Shown: positions 18,490 to 28,826 of the stretch, piece by piece
Layout: each line of letters starts with the position of its first letter
How positions within the stretch are numbered: the first letter of the stretch is position 1
Assembly: GCF_021596945.1 (NCBI RefSeq)
Contig: NZ_CP063779.1
Location: 685,501-749,500, forward strand
Source of the DNA: Mongoliitalea daihaiensis
Lineage (GTDB): Bacteria > Bacteroidota > Bacteroidia > Cytophagales > Cyclobacteriaceae
DNA length: 64,000 nucleotides
Reading direction: 5' to 3'
The notes under the pieces: model-generated
What the model was told of the DNA's origin: nothing
The model's input: the letters and a program-made list of their open reading frames with translations, nothing else
Database searches by the model: none
Made by a program: the position numbers and the translations under genes

Positions 18490-20079
18490 CTACTTCTTAT
18501 CCAACAAATACCAATAATTGGGATCCACTACAATAGGTCCATCACTTCTCACCAAAACAGGGTTTGAAGAAAGCACATGACGCTCCAAACCATTGCTGGT
18601 TTTGATTTCTACTGGAATAGAAAAATCAATAGTCGGCAGACTCACCGCATAGCCCCGTTTTCCCTTCTTAGAGACTTTCACTTGGGGTAAGCGGACAGAT
18701 TTCAAGTACAAATCAAAGAATCCCTGCAAATCCTGTTCGGCATACTGCTGCACAAAGCTGGTGAAATCATTGGTATCTACTAAATTTTCATAGGTAAAGC
18801 GCTCATCTGAGGCAAAGGCTTTCAACATGGGAAAGAAAATTTCATCACCCAAGAAATACCGCAGCGAATGAATGATAAAAGCACCTTTGGTATAAATTTC
18901 TGGATGATAAGCAAAGTCTGAATGGGAATTGCGGGGAGATACAACGGGTCTCAGGTTTCGAATATTAACTCGAACAGAAGCGACCTTTTGATGATAGGCC
19001 TCTTCACCTCCATGCTCCAAATAAAACAGCCAATCCGCATAAGCCGTCAAGCCTTCATGAATCCAGAAGTCTGCCCAATCTTTCACAGAAACCTTATTCC
19101 CAAACCATTCATGGCCAAGTTCGTGATGCAATAACCAATCCGCCCAAACATCCCCTACCTTCTCGAATTTGAAATTATTCCCATAACCATTGATGGTCTG
19201 ATGTTCCATTCCCAAATAAGGGGTTTCGACTACCGCTATTTTATCATCCCCAAAAGGATATGGCCCTAAATATTTCTCCAAAGTTTGCGTGGAGGTTTCT
19301 AAGACCTGCAACAAGTCATAAGCTTTGGATTTGTTTTGTTGCAAAACATAGACATACATGGGTATTTCCTTTCCATCGATCGACTGATATACTTTGGATG
19401 CCTCATAGAACACACCAACTGTAAAATTCACATTGTAATTATTGATGGGGTATTGGGTTGACCAGTGATACCGGTATCGGTCCCCAAGGTCCTCTTGGGC
19501 AGCAAGCCTTCCATTGGAAGCAACAAAATAAGGTTTGGGTACTGTGAAGAATAAATCCACGCCATTGATAGGTTCGGAGGAAGGATGGTCCAAGCAAGGC
19601 ATAAAGATTTTGGCACCTTCATTTTGTGAAGAAAGACCCATCCAATGGTTCCCCAGCTCATCCATTTCCCAAGTAAACCCACCTGTCCAAGGAGGCCGAA
19701 TGGCAATAGGCGTTTCTCCTTCGTAAAATATTTCCACTTCATTGCAAGTACAGTCGACCGGAAAAATATCCAACACATCCCCCACGTGTTCGAATCTGAT
19801 TTCCTTTCCATCCATGATGACCTTACTTACCTGATATTCCTCTATCAAGTCCAGTCGTAAAGTATCCAACCGCTCATCCGCATGGAAGGTCACTTTATTG
19901 CTTCCTTTGATTTTCTGTGTTTCAGGGAAAATCTCCAAATTCAATTGATAGTGCACTACTTGAAACTGCTCTTGAAGGGGATGTATTGGTCCTCCCCAAG
20001 TCCAATTCTTTTGGATTTGGGCAAAAGATTGGTGCGCAAAAAATAGAAAAGAAAGGAAGACAAATAGCTGCTTTTTCAT
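18490..20079 (-). CDS. M1 family metallopeptidase, exported, short form
   Basis: 529 residues with a signal peptide (MKKQLFVFLSFLFFAHQSFAQ). The catalytic core has LGMEHQTINGYG (place of the GxMEN exopeptidase motif) and HELGHEWFGNKVS followed 18 residues later by the Glu ligand in IHEGLTAYADW. An N-terminal saddle-like domain comes first. The long C-terminal helical domain of large aminopeptidases is missing, so this is a short M1 protein, as common in Bacteroidota. Likely a periplasmic or surface aminopeptidase used in peptide scavenging. Confidence 0.92.
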   Translation of the reverse strand: MKKQLFVFLSFLFFAHQSFAQIQKNWTWGGPIHPLQEQFQVVHYQLNLEIFPETQKIKGSNKVTFHADERLDTLRLDLIEEYQVSKVIMDGKEIRFEHVGDVLDIFPVDCTCNEVEIFYEGETPIAIRPPWTGGFTWEMDELGNHWMGLSSQNEGAKIFMPCLDHPSSEPINGVDLFFTVPKPYFVASNGRLAAQEDLGDRYRYHWSTQYPINNYNVNFTVGVFYEASKVYQSIDGKEIPMYVYVLQQNKSKAYDLLQVLETSTQTLEKYLGPYPFGDDKIAVVETPYLGMEHQTINGYGNNFKFEKVGDVWADWLLHHELGHEWFGNKVSVKDWADFWIHEGLTAYADWLFYLEHGGEEAYHQKVASVRVNIRNLRPVVSPRNSHSDFAYHPEIYTKGAFIIHSLRYFLGDEIFFPMLKAFASDERFTYENLVDTNDFTSFVQQYAEQDLQGFFDLYLKSVRLPQVKVSKKGKRGYAVSLPTIDFSIPVEIKTSNGLERHVLSSNPVLVRSDGPIVVDPNYWYLLDKK

Positions 20080-20124
20080 AGTCTGGGTAAAACTGGAAGA
20101 TTATCTAGAAAAGTGATCATTCAA

Positions 20125-20550
20125 TCACTTATTCACCACTTCAATTTCGGGGTTAATTTTCAATAAATCAGCGATCAACTCATCATTATTTTCGGGGGCA
20201 ATGTAGATTTCATCAAATCGATTGAAATAAATGACAATTCCTTTGGTCGCTAAAGCAGGCTTTATACCCGTAAAATTCGTGACATCTTTACTTGCTTTTG
20301 TAATTTCTTGAATATCAATTTGCCCTTTTAAAAATGCGGAGCGATAATAAAAAACACCTTCTACTATTCGATAAGAAGTATCAATATAGAGCCAAAGGAC
20401 AATAGCAAAAGGTAACGCCAATATGAAAAACCCAAGAAGCATACGTAAAAGATTTTCAGCATTATAAAAGCCTCCAATAAATGGTAAAAATGCTGTAAGG
20501 ATTACTAATCCTGTAATAAGTTTTCCTTTGCGGGCTTTGTATATTTTCAT
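20125..20550 (-). CDS. Membrane protein with bacterial PH-like domain
   Basis: About 141 residues from MKIYKARKGKLITG. Two membrane segments lie near 10-29 and 36-57, followed by a soluble part (YRIVEGVFYYRSAFLKGQIDI, then EIYIAPEN) resembling the short bacterial PH domain of PF06713. The function of the family is unknown. The frame is open seven codons upstream. Confidence 0.65.
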   Translation of the reverse strand: MKIYKARKGKLITGLVILTAFLPFIGGFYNAENLLRMLLGFFILALPFAIVLWLYIDTSYRIVEGVFYYRSAFLKGQIDIQEITKASKDVTNFTGIKPALATKGIVIYFNRFDEIYIAPENNDELIADLLKINPEIEVVNK

Positions 20551-20595
20551 AGGATAGTCTGATAAATTCAAATTAAACAGGAAATTTCCCTTAAA

Positions 20596-20633
20596 AACAC
20601 GTATATTTACCTAACCATTAACACGTGTATTTA
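20596..20633 (+). promoter_or_regulatory. Direct repeats before the toxin-antitoxin genes, probable operator
   Basis: AACACGTATATTTA (20596-20609) recurs as AACACGTGTATTTA (20620-20633) with a 24-base period; the second ends at the antitoxin start codon and contains the palindrome ACACGTGT. TA operons usually repress themselves through such sites. TATATTTA in the first copy is close to the -7 box. Confidence 0.5.
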
Positions 20634-20881
20634 TGAGTACTAAATTAACACTTACAATTGATAAATCAGTTATTGAATCTGCCAAATCGTATGCAAAAGA
20701 TCAAGGGAAAAGTCTTTCTCAAGTGATAGAAAATTATTTAAAATCGCTGACTGATGAAAGCCAACCAAAGGAAATTTCAGCAAACGTGAAAAAATTGATT
20801 GGCTCAATCAAATTACCAGAAGATTTTGATTATAAAAAAGAATTAGAAGAAGCAGTTGCAAAAAAATATCTTAATCAATGA
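20633..20881 (+). CDS. Antitoxin, DUF6364-like
   Basis: 82 residues. The N-terminus STKLTLTIDKSVIESAKSYA looks like a ribbon-helix-helix DNA-binding fold, and QGKSLSQVIENYLKSL continues it. The C-terminal tail is charged and would wrap the toxin. It overlaps the PIN gene by four bases (ATGA), the normal coupling in VapBC-type modules. Expected to neutralise the toxin and repress the operon. Confidence 0.82.
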   Translation: MSTKLTLTIDKSVIESAKSYAKDQGKSLSQVIENYLKSLTDESQPKEISANVKKLIGSIKLPEDFDYKKELEEAVAKKYLNQ

Positions 20882-21312
20882 AAGCTGTTTTAATTGACTC
20901 TGACGTAATTCTAGACGCTTTATCCAATAGACAACCTTTTGCTAAAGACTCCATCCAAATCCTCACGCTGTGTGAAACAAAACAAATTCACGGCTACATC
21001 ACTCCAGTCATTCTAAGTAATCTTTACTACTTGTTGAGGAAAATTGGCGTGTCAAATAGCCTGATTCTTGAAAATTTCAGAAATCTTTTAACCAATATTT
21101 TATTTGATGTGGTACCTATGGATAAAAAGTCTATTATGACTGCTATAGATTCCGAGTTCAATGATTTGGAAGATGCTCTACAAAATTTTTCAGCAGAAAA
21201 TCATGCTGACATTTCGGTGATAATCACTAGGAATACAAGAGATTTTAAAAGAAGTAATCTCTCTATTATGACTCCCAAAGAGTTTTTAGGAACAGTGAGG
21301 GCGAAACAGTAA
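20878..21312 (+). CDS. PIN-domain toxin (VapC-like ribonuclease)
   Basis: 144 residues. The first acidic residue is in VLIDSDVILDALSNRQPF near residue 8. Later acidic residues lie in FNDLEDALQNFSAENHADISVIITRNTRDF, which is the conserved end of PIN domains. PIN toxins cut RNA, often tRNA. The module sits alone between a minus-strand membrane protein and gcvP and ends at a terminator, which fits a transferable unit. Confidence 0.88.
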   Translation: MKAVLIDSDVILDALSNRQPFAKDSIQILTLCETKQIHGYITPVILSNLYYLLRKIGVSNSLILENFRNLLTNILFDVVPMDKKSIMTAIDSEFNDLEDALQNFSAENHADISVIITRNTRDFKRSNLSIMTPKEFLGTVRAKQ

Positions 21313-21318
21313 AAAATT

Positions 21319-21346
21319 AAGGCTAGCCGAATATTCAGCTAGCCTT
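21319..21346. terminator. Bidirectional terminator between PIN toxin and gcvP
   Basis: AAGGCTAGC (21319-21327) pairs with GCTAGCCTT (21338-21346). T-rich sequence follows on the plus side and A-rich sequence precedes it, so it can serve both converging genes. Confidence 0.8.
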
Positions 21347-21384
21347 CTTATTTTTAGGGAAGAGTAATTCCTTACCAGCTATTC

Positions 21385-24285
21385 TTACTTCTCAATCACA
21401 GAGTCTGTAGCATATTCTTCTACAGGGATACAGCTGCACACCAAGTTTCTGTCACCAAAGGCAGAATCAATTCTTCTGACAGTAGGCCAGAATTTATTGG
21501 TTCTCACATATGGCAATGGAAATACTGCCTTTTCTCTGCTGTAAGGGAAATCCCAAGCATCTGCCAAGGCAAGATTAGCGGTATGCGGCGCATTTTTCAA
21601 GACATTGTTTTGCTTATCAGCAACACCATCTTGGATTTCCTGAATCTCTTGACGGATGGCTATCATTGCATCACAGAATCTATCCAATTCAGGTTTGGTT
21701 TCAGATTCGGTAGGCTCAATCATCAAGGTTCCAGCTACAGGAAAGGACACTGTCGGTGCATGGAAACCATAATCCATCAATCGCTTGGCAATATCTTCTA
21801 CTTCAACCCCAAAATCTTTGAAAGCTCTGCAATCCAAAATCATTTCATGTGCCGCTCTTCCATTGGCTCCTGTATACAAGATTGGATAATGTGCTTCCAA
21901 TCTAGACTTCATGTAGTTGGCATTCAATATAGCTATCTTGGTAGCATTGGTCAAACCTTCTCCGCCCATCATTGCGATATAGGCATAGGATATAGGAAGA
22001 ATGCTTGCACTACCAAATGGTGCTGCAGAGATGGATGTGATCGCTTCAGTACCACCTGTTTTTATCACAGGGTTTCCTGGAAGGAATGGTGCTAAGTGCT
22101 TAGCCACACAGATTGGACCCATGCCAGGACCACCACCACCGTGAGGAATACAGAAGGTTTTATGGAGGTTCAAGTGACATACATCCGCACCAATCATACC
22201 CGGGCTGGTCAAACCAACCTGCGCATTCATATTGGCACCGTCCATGTATACTTGACCACCGTTATCGTGGATAATTTGGCAAATCTCTTGAATAGCTTCT
22301 TCAAATACACCATGGGTAGATGGATAGGTAACCATCAAGGAAGCCAATTCATTTTTATGTAATTCCGCTTTTTCTTTCAAATCAGCGACATCGATATTTC
22401 CTTTTTCATCACACTTCACCAATACCACTTTCATCCCTGCCATGACAGCAGAAGCTGGGTTGGTACCGTGAGCTGAGGTAGGAATCAAAGCGATATTTCT
22501 ATGATGATCACCTCTACTCATGTGATACGCACGGATGACCATCAAACCCGCATATTCGCCTTGAGCACCAGAGTTTGGTTGTAAGGATGTATCGGCAAAG
22601 CCAGTAATCTCAGTCAACCAGTTTCTTAGATTTTGGAATAACTCATAATAACCCGCTGCTTGGTCTTGTGGAGCAAATGGGTGTAACTGACCGAATTCTG
22701 GCCAAGTTACCGGAATCATTTCAGAAGTAGCATTCAATTTCATCGTACAAGAACCCAATGAAATCATGGAATGCACCAAGGAAAGGTCTTTTGCTTCCAA
22801 GCGTTTGATGTATCTCAACATCTCGTGCTCGGAGTGATTGTGATTGAATACAGGATGTGTCAAGTATTCTGACGTACGCGCAACAGAAGCTGGCAATTCC
22901 AAGGTCAAGCCAGCTACCAGTGCATCAAAGTCAATACTTGCTTTTTTGTCAGTAGACTTAGCGAATACCTCTACTACGGCTTTAACATCTTCTAATGTCT
23001 TGGCCTCATCAAAAGACAAGAAAATAGCCCCACTTTCGTACCTAAAGTTCATTTCTGCAGATACTGCAAAAGCTTTGATTTTTGATTGTTGTACATCATC
23101 CGTCTTCAGACCAATGGTGTCGAAAAATGTCTCAGAAGTCGGTTCAAAGCCCATTTGCTTCAACGCTTGTAAGGTCAATTTAGCCAATCCATGCGCTTTC
23201 AAAGCAATTTCTTTCAACCCTTTAGGACCGTGGTACACTGCATACATTCCAGCCATGACAGCTAACAATACTTGCGCAGTACAAATATTAGAAGTGGCTT
23301 TTTCTCTTTTGATATGTTGCTCTCTGGTCTGTAAAGCCATTCTGTAAGCTTTGTTGCCATCTCTGTCTACAGATACCCCAATAATCCTACCGGGTACTTG
23401 TCTTTTAAAAGCCTCTTTGGTGGCAAAAAAAGCTGCATGAGGTCCGCCATAGCCCATTGGAACACCAAATCTTTGGCTCGTACCCACGACTACATCTGCA
23501 CCCATTTCACCTGGAGATTTCAATAAGGTTAAGGCTAATAAATCCGACGCAAATGCAGTGAATACATGATTGTCCTTAGCTGATGCTACAAGGTTTGTAT
23601 AATCAATCACTTCACCATCCATATTTGGATACTGCAACAATACTCCGTAGATATCCGGATCCGTCAGGTCTAGCTCGGACAAAGGGGCTATATGTAAGTC
23701 AATACCGATCGGTTGAGCTCTAGTCAGCAATAAATCTTTGGTTTGAGGAAAAATTTTCTCGTCTACAAAAAATTTATTCGCATTCTTCTTTTCCCTTGGC
23801 TTGGACGCATGCAACATAGTCATAGCTTCTGCAGCTGCTGTAGCTTCATCCAGCAAAGATGCATTCGCCATTTCCATTCCAGTCAACTCCATCACAACAG
23901 TTTGGAAATTAATCAAGGCTTCCAAACGGCCCTGTGCAATTTCAGCTTGGTAAGGTGTGTAGGCAGTATACCATCCTGGATTCTCCAAGATATTTCGTAG
24001 AATCACCCCTGGTACAATGGTATCGTAATACCCCAATCCAAGGAATGATTTGAAAATCTTGTTTTTAGAGGCCATTTTTTTGAAATCCTTTAAAAATTCC
24101 GCCTCCGATTGAGCTGATGGAAGATCCATAGGCTTCTTCAACTGAATGGACTTTGGAATCGTTTGGTCGATCAACTCCTCAAGAGAAGATGCCCCGATTG
24201 CACCTAGCATAGCATTGATCTCTTCCGGTGAAGGAGCATTGTGCCTATTTTCAAAGGTGGTACTTGGATGGAGATTAATTTTCAT
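21385..24285 (-). CDS. gcvP: Glycine dehydrogenase (decarboxylating), P protein
   Basis: The P protein of the glycine cleavage system decarboxylates glycine with PLP and passes the aminomethyl group to lipoyl-GcvH. The 966 residues make a full single-chain enzyme with two homologous halves. The PLP lysine is in [17 protein letters not shown] of the C-terminal half. [14 protein letters not shown]-like sequence ([16 protein letters not shown]) is also seen. gcvH and gcvT are not adjacent. lipA, which makes the lipoyl group this system needs, lies about 1.8 kb upstream on the same strand. Confidence 0.97.
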   Translation of the reverse strand: MKINLHPSTTFENRHNAPSPEEINAMLGAIGASSLEELIDQTIPKSIQLKKPMDLPSAQSEAEFLKDFKKMASKNKIFKSFLGLGYYDTIVPGVILRNILENPGWYTAYTPYQAEIAQGRLEALINFQTVVMELTGMEMANASLLDEATAAAEAMTMLHASKPREKKNANKFFVDEKIFPQTKDLLLTRAQPIGIDLHIAPLSELDLTDPDIYGVLLQYPNMDGEVIDYTNLVASAKDNHVFTAFASDLLALTLLKSPGEMGADVVVGTSQRFGVPMGYGGPHAAFFATKEAFKRQVPGRIIGVSVDRDGNKAYRMALQTREQHIKREKATSNICTAQVLLAVMAGMYAVYHGPKGLKEIALKAHGLAKLTLQALKQMGFEPTSETFFDTIGLKTDDVQQSKIKAFAVSAEMNFRYESGAIFLSFDEAKTLEDVKAVVEVFAKSTDKKASIDFDALVAGLTLELPASVARTSEYLTHPVFNHNHSEHEMLRYIKRLEAKDLSLVHSMISLGSCTMKLNATSEMIPVTWPEFGQLHPFAPQDQAAGYYELFQNLRNWLTEITGFADTSLQPNSGAQGEYAGLMVIRAYHMSRGDHHRNIALIPTSAHGTNPASAVMAGMKVVLVKCDEKGNIDVADLKEKAELHKNELASLMVTYPSTHGVFEEAIQEICQIIHDNGGQVYMDGANMNAQVGLTSPGMIGADVCHLNLHKTFCIPHGGGGPGMGPICVAKHLAPFLPGNPVIKTGGTEAITSISAAPFGSASILPISYAYIAMMGGEGLTNATKIAILNANYMKSRLEAHYPILYTGANGRAAHEMILDCRAFKDFGVEVEDIAKRLMDYGFHAPTVSFPVAGTLMIEPTESETKPELDRFCDAMIAIRQEIQEIQDGVADKQNNVLKNAPHTANLALADAWDFPYSREKAVFPLPYVRTNKFWPTVRRIDSAFGDRNLVCSCIPVEEYATDSVIEK

Positions 24286-24342
24286 AATCGATTGAAATGT
24301 GAGTATTTATTTGGGTTTTATCCGCTTTAAATTTTCGTAGTG

Positions 24343-24350
24343 CAAAGGTA
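24343..24350 (-). promoter_or_regulatory. Predicted -7 box for gcvP (TACCTTTG)
   Basis: On the minus strand TACCTTTG matches TAnnTTTG and lies 58 bases before the gcvP start. No convincing -33 TTG is seen at the usual spacing. Confidence 0.45.
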
Positions 24351-24484
24351 TAAATTATTGATATCAAATGGATTTTTGAAGCTCAAGAATTCCTCATCAT
24401 AACAAGCTTCTTGATAAACGGTTTTAATGTGATGGGAATATTTTTTAAGTTTAGCCACTAAAAAATTGAAAACTAAATAAAACT

Positions 24485-25975
24485 ATGAAAAAACGTTTTT
24501 GGTTGGTGGGTGCGATGGCATACATGCTATCATTCTCCATCAGCGCCCAAGATGCAACCGCATTGAAATATGGCGCTACAATTACTGCAGCAGACCTTGA
24601 AAAACACCTGAGATTTATTGCTTCTGATGAGCTTGCTGGAAGAGATACAGGCACTGAAGGTCAAAAGATGGCCGCTAGCTACATCAAAGATCATTTTGAA
24701 AAGTGGGGACTTGCTGGTCCAGTTGATGGTGGATATTACCAAGTTTTCAATTTGGTATCCAATAGTTATCCAGGTGTAAGCCTTCAAGTAGGGAAAAATA
24801 AAATGCAGCAGAACAAGGATTTTATCTTTGTCGGCGATGCTGATATGAAGAAAAGCCAAAAAGCTGCAATTGTATTTGTAGGCGATGGTTCTAAAGAAAG
24901 TCTAGCAAAAGTAGATGTAAAAGGAAAGCTAGCGGCAGTTTGGGCAATTGGTGCCCGTACCCAAAACATCGTCAAAGATGCAATGGAAGCTGGCGCCATA
25001 GGAGTGATTGTCACGACAATGGAAGACCAAACTGCCTTTGATCGACTAGCAGCTCGCTACGCTGCCATGACAGGTGGCCGCTTAGGTTTTGAGCGTCCCA
25101 CTGTACAAGAACCAGCCTTCATGGTAAGCGGAACACAGATGGCAGCTATTTTTGGTGCTACTGTAGACCAAGTAAAAGCTGCACTAGGAAACCCAGCTTC
25201 TGTTGCACCAGCTCAGGCTACTTTCCAAGTCAAAAAACAAACTACAACAGTACCAACTGAGAATGTATTAGGCTACCTGGAAGGTACAGATAAGAAAGAG
25301 GAAGTATTGGTACTTTCTGCTCACTATGACCACGTTTCTCCAGGAGCTGACGGTAGAATAATTCCTGGCGCTGATGACAATGGATCAGGAACAGTTGCTG
25401 TAATGGAAATTGCAGAAGCATTTGCGCTAGCAGCAAAAGATGGGATCAAACCTAGAAGAAGTGTTTTGTTCATTGCTCTAACTGCTGAAGAAAAAGGGTT
25501 GCTTGGTTCTCAATATTACGTGGAAAACCCTATATTCCCATTGGAAAATACGGTCAATAACTTAAATATTGACATGTTGGGGAGAATTGACAATGTTTAT
25601 AAAGATGCGGAAGATACCAATTATTTATATGCTATTGGTTCTGAGATGTTGTCTTCACACTTAAAGAAAATTTTAGATTACAATAACATCACTTATACCG
25701 GTCTTAACTTGGATTATCGCTACGATGACCCTGCGGATCCTAACAGGTTCTATTTCAGATCTGACCATTATAATTTCGCAAAGTATAACATTCCTTCTAT
25801 CTTTTTCTTCTCAGGATTACACAATGACTACCACACACCTGAGGATACCATCGATAAAATTGAATTCCCTTTGATGACCACAAGAGCTCAGTTAATTTTC
25901 CACTTGGCTTGGGACTTGGCTAACAGGGAAAAACGAAATCCTGTAGATGGCTCCAATAATAGAGGAGATCGTTAA
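24485..25975 (+). CDS. M28 family zinc peptidase with PA-domain insert, exported
   Basis: 496 residues with a signal peptide (MKKRFWLVGAMAYMLSFSISAQ). The region of about 115-210 (VKGKLAAVWAIGA, AMEAGAIGVIVTT) is a PA-like insert. Di-zinc ligands are seen in order: SAHYDH, GADDNGSG, TAEEKGLLGS, NIDMLGRID and the final His in LHNDYHTPEDT. The family contains aminopeptidases and carboxypeptidases. Likely periplasmic peptide digestion. It is followed by a strong terminator and stands alone. Confidence 0.94.
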   Translation: MKKRFWLVGAMAYMLSFSISAQDATALKYGATITAADLEKHLRFIASDELAGRDTGTEGQKMAASYIKDHFEKWGLAGPVDGGYYQVFNLVSNSYPGVSLQVGKNKMQQNKDFIFVGDADMKKSQKAAIVFVGDGSKESLAKVDVKGKLAAVWAIGARTQNIVKDAMEAGAIGVIVTTMEDQTAFDRLAARYAAMTGGRLGFERPTVQEPAFMVSGTQMAAIFGATVDQVKAALGNPASVAPAQATFQVKKQTTTVPTENVLGYLEGTDKKEEVLVLSAHYDHVSPGADGRIIPGADDNGSGTVAVMEIAEAFALAAKDGIKPRRSVLFIALTAEEKGLLGSQYYVENPIFPLENTVNNLNIDMLGRIDNVYKDAEDTNYLYAIGSEMLSSHLKKILDYNNITYTGLNLDYRYDDPADPNRFYFRSDHYNFAKYNIPSIFFFSGLHNDYHTPEDTIDKIEFPLMTTRAQLIFHLAWDLANREKRNPVDGSNNRGDR

Positions 25976-25983
25976 AAATTAAA

Positions 25984-26011
25984 AGAGGGCTACTGAATTC
26001 AGTAGCCCTCT
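25984..26011. terminator. Terminator between M28 peptidase and lipA
   Basis: A perfect palindrome of 14 + 14 bases with arm AGAGGGCTACTGAA is followed by a T run. It serves the plus-strand peptidase gene and could also stop lipA transcription. Confidence 0.88.
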
Positions 26012-26057
26012 TTTTTTAAATGAAAATCTATGAGAATATTATTCTACCTTTTAGCTT

Positions 26058-26936
26058 TTAAACATTCACATGTCTTTCTGCATGATAGGAAGAACGCACC
26101 AAAGGGCCAGATTCAACATATTTCAACCCTCTAGTTAATCCTTCTTCTCTGTAATGCGCAAACATGTCTGGATGAATAAATTCCGCAACCTCTATGTGCA
26201 TCTTGGTAGGCTGTAAGTATTGGCCTAGTGTAAGAATATCACACCCGTGAGCTGCTAGATCATCCATTGCTTTATACACCTCTTCTTTGGTTTCACCTAG
26301 ACCAAGCATAATTCCAGTCTTGGTACGCTTACCATATTCTTTGGTCAACTTGATTTGTTCCAAGGATCGCTCGTATTTGGCCTGAGGACGTACTCTTCTG
26401 TACAGTCGCTCCACCGTTTCCATATTGTGAGAAACTACTTCTTGTCCACCACTGATCATGCGATACAAGGCATCCCAATTTGATTTCACATCTGGAATAA
26501 GCGTTTCTATGGTTGTTTCCGGAGACAGTTCTTTGGTCATCACCACTGTCTGATACCAAATCTCTGCTCCCCTATCCTTTCTTTCATCCCTATTAACGGA
26601 AGTAATTACAGCATGCTTTACTCCCATTAGCTTGATAGCTTCCGCCACCCTGCGAGGTTCATCAGTATCATACTCTGGGGGTCTACCAGTAGCTACTGCA
26701 CAAAACGAACAGGAACGGGTACACACATTGCCCAAAATCATGAAAGTTGCAGTACCTGCCCCCCAACATTCACCCATATTGGGACAATTACCACTTTCAC
26801 AAATTGTATGTAATTTATGTTCATCTACTAATTTTCTGACCTTAGCATATTCCTTCCCCACTGGAAGTTTGACTCGCAACCAATCCGGTTTTTTTCGTTT
26901 GGTACTTTCTTCAGAAATTACTGGTAACTCTATCAT
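26058..26936 (-). CDS. lipA: Lipoyl synthase
   Basis: Radical SAM enzyme that inserts two sulfurs into octanoyl groups on lipoyl domains. The radical SAM cluster is in CTRSCSFC near residue 72 (CxxxCxxC). The auxiliary cluster is in [13 protein letters not shown] near residue 46, and the C-terminal RSSYHAE supplies the conserved Ser ligand (RSSY). The length of 292 residues is normal. It serves GcvH and the 2-oxoacid dehydrogenases; lipB is not in the window. Confidence 0.97.
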   Translation of the reverse strand: MIELPVISEESTKRKKPDWLRVKLPVGKEYAKVRKLVDEHKLHTICESGNCPNMGECWGAGTATFMILGNVCTRSCSFCAVATGRPPEYDTDEPRRVAEAIKLMGVKHAVITSVNRDERKDRGAEIWYQTVVMTKELSPETTIETLIPDVKSNWDALYRMISGGQEVVSHNMETVERLYRRVRPQAKYERSLEQIKLTKEYGKRTKTGIMLGLGETKEEVYKAMDDLAAHGCDILTLGQYLQPTKMHIEVAEFIHPDMFAHYREEGLTRGLKYVESGPLVRSSYHAERHVNV

Positions 26937-26959
26937 TGCTTCTGAATTTAATTGATTAA

Positions 26960-26967
26960 CAAATGTA
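26960..26967 (-). promoter_or_regulatory. Predicted -7 box for lipA (TACATTTG)
   Basis: TACATTTG on the minus strand matches TAnnTTTG exactly and ends 23 bases before the lipA ATG, giving a short leader. Confidence 0.55.
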
Positions 26968-26999
26968 AGGGCTAGTGATGGATTAACCCAATAGATTCC

Positions 27000-27731
27000 T
27001 TATTTCCTAAACCCGTAAAAAAACGTAAAATAAACCGATTGGAATAGTTGTCTGTTTTCAACAGTGGGCATCAAAGGAATCTCTCTGGTAAAACCCTCTA
27101 ATTGATACCCAAGTTCCAGCCCCGTCACATTTGTACGAAATACACCAAATTCAAAAAAAACGGCCGCTTTGGCATTCCCTCCGATAGCAAACTCAGACTG
27201 ACCAATACCTTCAAAAATTCTTCCTGGCCCCAGAATGTTGAATCTACTTTGATGCACTTCCGGATTATATTGTTCGCGGACCGTTTCCAAGCGATTAACT
27301 GCATACTCCACTATATAGGGCGCAATGATTCCCACAGAAGGCCCCACGGCACCCAAGAGTGAGACTTGTACTCCCTGCTGCGGCGCTTTTTTAAATAAGA
27401 CCAATTCTCTACCATAATAAGGTCTTACTGAATACAGATAGTTTGATTTACCAAAAATAAAAGAATTACCTAAAATAGTATTGTAGCGGACTTCTTTAGG
27501 GTTTTTGACATTAGCTAAATCCAATCCAAAAAATTGAAATTGAGTATCATCTAGCCGTTGAGCAACCTTTACAGAAAAACCCCCAATCAATCCTCCATTG
27601 GTATTTTTATTGATCCCAAACAGTACCTCGCGGTCATATTCATAATTTCCCGCATCTTCCCGTTGAGCGTATACGCCTAGAGACAATCCTAGAAACAGTA
27701 TTGAAAATATATAAATTCGATGTTTCATCAT
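27000..27731 (-). CDS. Exported barrel-like protein of unknown function
   Basis: 243 residues with a signal peptide (MMKHRIYIFSILFLGLSLGVYAQ). Many amphipathic strands follow (VLFGINKNTNGGLIGGFSVK, AAVFFEFGVFRTNVTGLELGYQ), and the protein ends SVYFTFFYGFRK, which suggests an outer-membrane beta-barrel. Two ATG codons stand in a row at the start. It lies upstream of lipA on the same strand with a gap of about 60 bases. No named family was recognised. Confidence 0.6.
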   Translation of the reverse strand: MMKHRIYIFSILFLGLSLGVYAQREDAGNYEYDREVLFGINKNTNGGLIGGFSVKVAQRLDDTQFQFFGLDLANVKNPKEVRYNTILGNSFIFGKSNYLYSVRPYYGRELVLFKKAPQQGVQVSLLGAVGPSVGIIAPYIVEYAVNRLETVREQYNPEVHQSRFNILGPGRIFEGIGQSEFAIGGNAKAAVFFEFGVFRTNVTGLELGYQLEGFTREIPLMPTVENRQLFQSVYFTFFYGFRK

Positions 27732-27799
27732 TTCACAGATGCAATATTAACGTTAACTTGCCCACTAAGTTATCTAACCAAAAATAAAAGTAAGAGTTT

Positions 27800-28204
27800 A
27801 TGCCTACTATTAAAAGTGTGTATCAAGGAAATCTCCGAACAAACATGAAACATCTGCAATCCGGACTCGAAGTAATCACGGATGCACCTGTTGATAATAA
27901 TGGTAAGGGTGAAGCATTTTCGCCAACAGACCTTGTCGCAGCTGCCCTAGGAAGCTGCATGGTCACTATTATGGGAATCGTTGCAGAAAGAGATGGAGTC
28001 TCTTTGGAAGGACTGAGTTGGGAAGTCACTAAAATCATGAACCCTCAACCTCGAAAAATAAGTGAAATCGTAATCGACTTTCACTGGGAAAATCCTGTAC
28101 AAGATGCCGCTATGCTACAAAAACTGAAGAATGCAGCCAAAACCTGTCCTGTCGCTCTAAGTTTAGATCCAGAGCTCAAGCAAACGATCAATTTTAATTT
28201 TTAA
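27800..28204 (+). CDS. OsmC family peroxiredoxin-like protein
   Basis: 134 residues. The OsmC core is seen: SPTDLVAAALGSCMVTIMGIVAERDGVS holds the first redox Cys, and KNAAKTCPVALSLDP holds the second. OsmC/Ohr proteins reduce organic hydroperoxides through these two cysteines. It is cytoplasmic. It precedes the second ECF sigma locus by about 70 bases on the same strand. Confidence 0.92.
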   Translation: MPTIKSVYQGNLRTNMKHLQSGLEVITDAPVDNNGKGEAFSPTDLVAAALGSCMVTIMGIVAERDGVSLEGLSWEVTKIMNPQPRKISEIVIDFHWENPVQDAAMLQKLKNAAKTCPVALSLDPELKQTINFNF

Positions 28205-28277
28205 TTATTTTTCAGAAAGCATGTAGCAAATCGACATGCTCTTACGTCTTCAATAAAAGGAAGTAATTTAAGCGTCT

Positions 28278-28826
28278 TTGGAAGAATTTATAATCCAAAA
28301 AGCAAAGAAAGGTGACCCTAAAGCTGTAGAAATGCTCTATAAACATTTCTACGGCTTCGCTATGGGTGTTGCTTTACGGTATAGCTACAACAAAGAAGAA
28401 GCTTGCGAGATTGTCAATGACAGTTTCATGAAAGTATTTGATAAACTCACAACTTATGAAACGCAAAATTCTTTCAAAGGCTGGTTTCGGAGGATCATTG
28501 TGAATACCTCAATCGATTATTACAGAAAAAATAATAAATACAAAGCCGTTTTGGATATAGAGCATGCACATTTAAGCGAACAAGACGCCTCGATCATTGA
28601 TGAATTATCCAAAGAAGATATCCTAAACTTATTACAAAACTTGCCCAATATGCTGCGAATAGTCTTCAATCTCTATGAAATTGAAGGGTATTCGCACAAC
28701 GAAATAGCAGAAAAATTGACTATTCCTTCTAGTACTTCCCGAACGTACTTAGCAAGAGCGAAAGAAAAATTACGAGAAAAAATCATACTCCTAAACAAAC
28801 AAAGTGATGAAGGAGCCATTCGATAA
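28278..28826 (+). CDS. ECF-type RNA polymerase sigma factor (locus 2), TTG start
   Basis: 182 residues with region 2 (MLYKHFYGFAMGVALRYSYNKEEACEIVNDSFMKVFDKL, residues about 19-57) and region 4 (NLPNMLRIVFNLYEIEGYSHNEIAEKL, then helix-turn-helix). An in-frame stop lies at 28269-28271 and no ATG or GTG occurs between, so TTG 28278 is the only plausible start. A purine-rich AAAAGGAAG lies at 28256-28263. Its 3' end overlaps the next gene by about 20 bases. It is the paralogue of the sigma factor at 5139-5675. Confidence 0.9.
   Translation: MEEFIIQKAKKGDPKAVEMLYKHFYGFAMGVALRYSYNKEEACEIVNDSFMKVFDKLTTYETQNSFKGWFRRIIVNTSIDYYRKNNKYKAVLDIEHAHLSEQDASIIDELSKEDILNLLQNLPNMLRIVFNLYEIEGYSHNEIAEKLTIPSSTSRTYLARAKEKLREKIILLNKQSDEGAIR

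Noticed and set aside
19428-19811. 127-codon minus-strand frame inside the M1 peptidase gene
   Set aside because: It is an alternative frame of the same strand within a gene with clear catalytic motifs.
21583-22362. Two plus-strand frames of 170 and 88 codons inside gcvP
   Set aside because: They are antisense to a strongly conserved gene and show no family motif.
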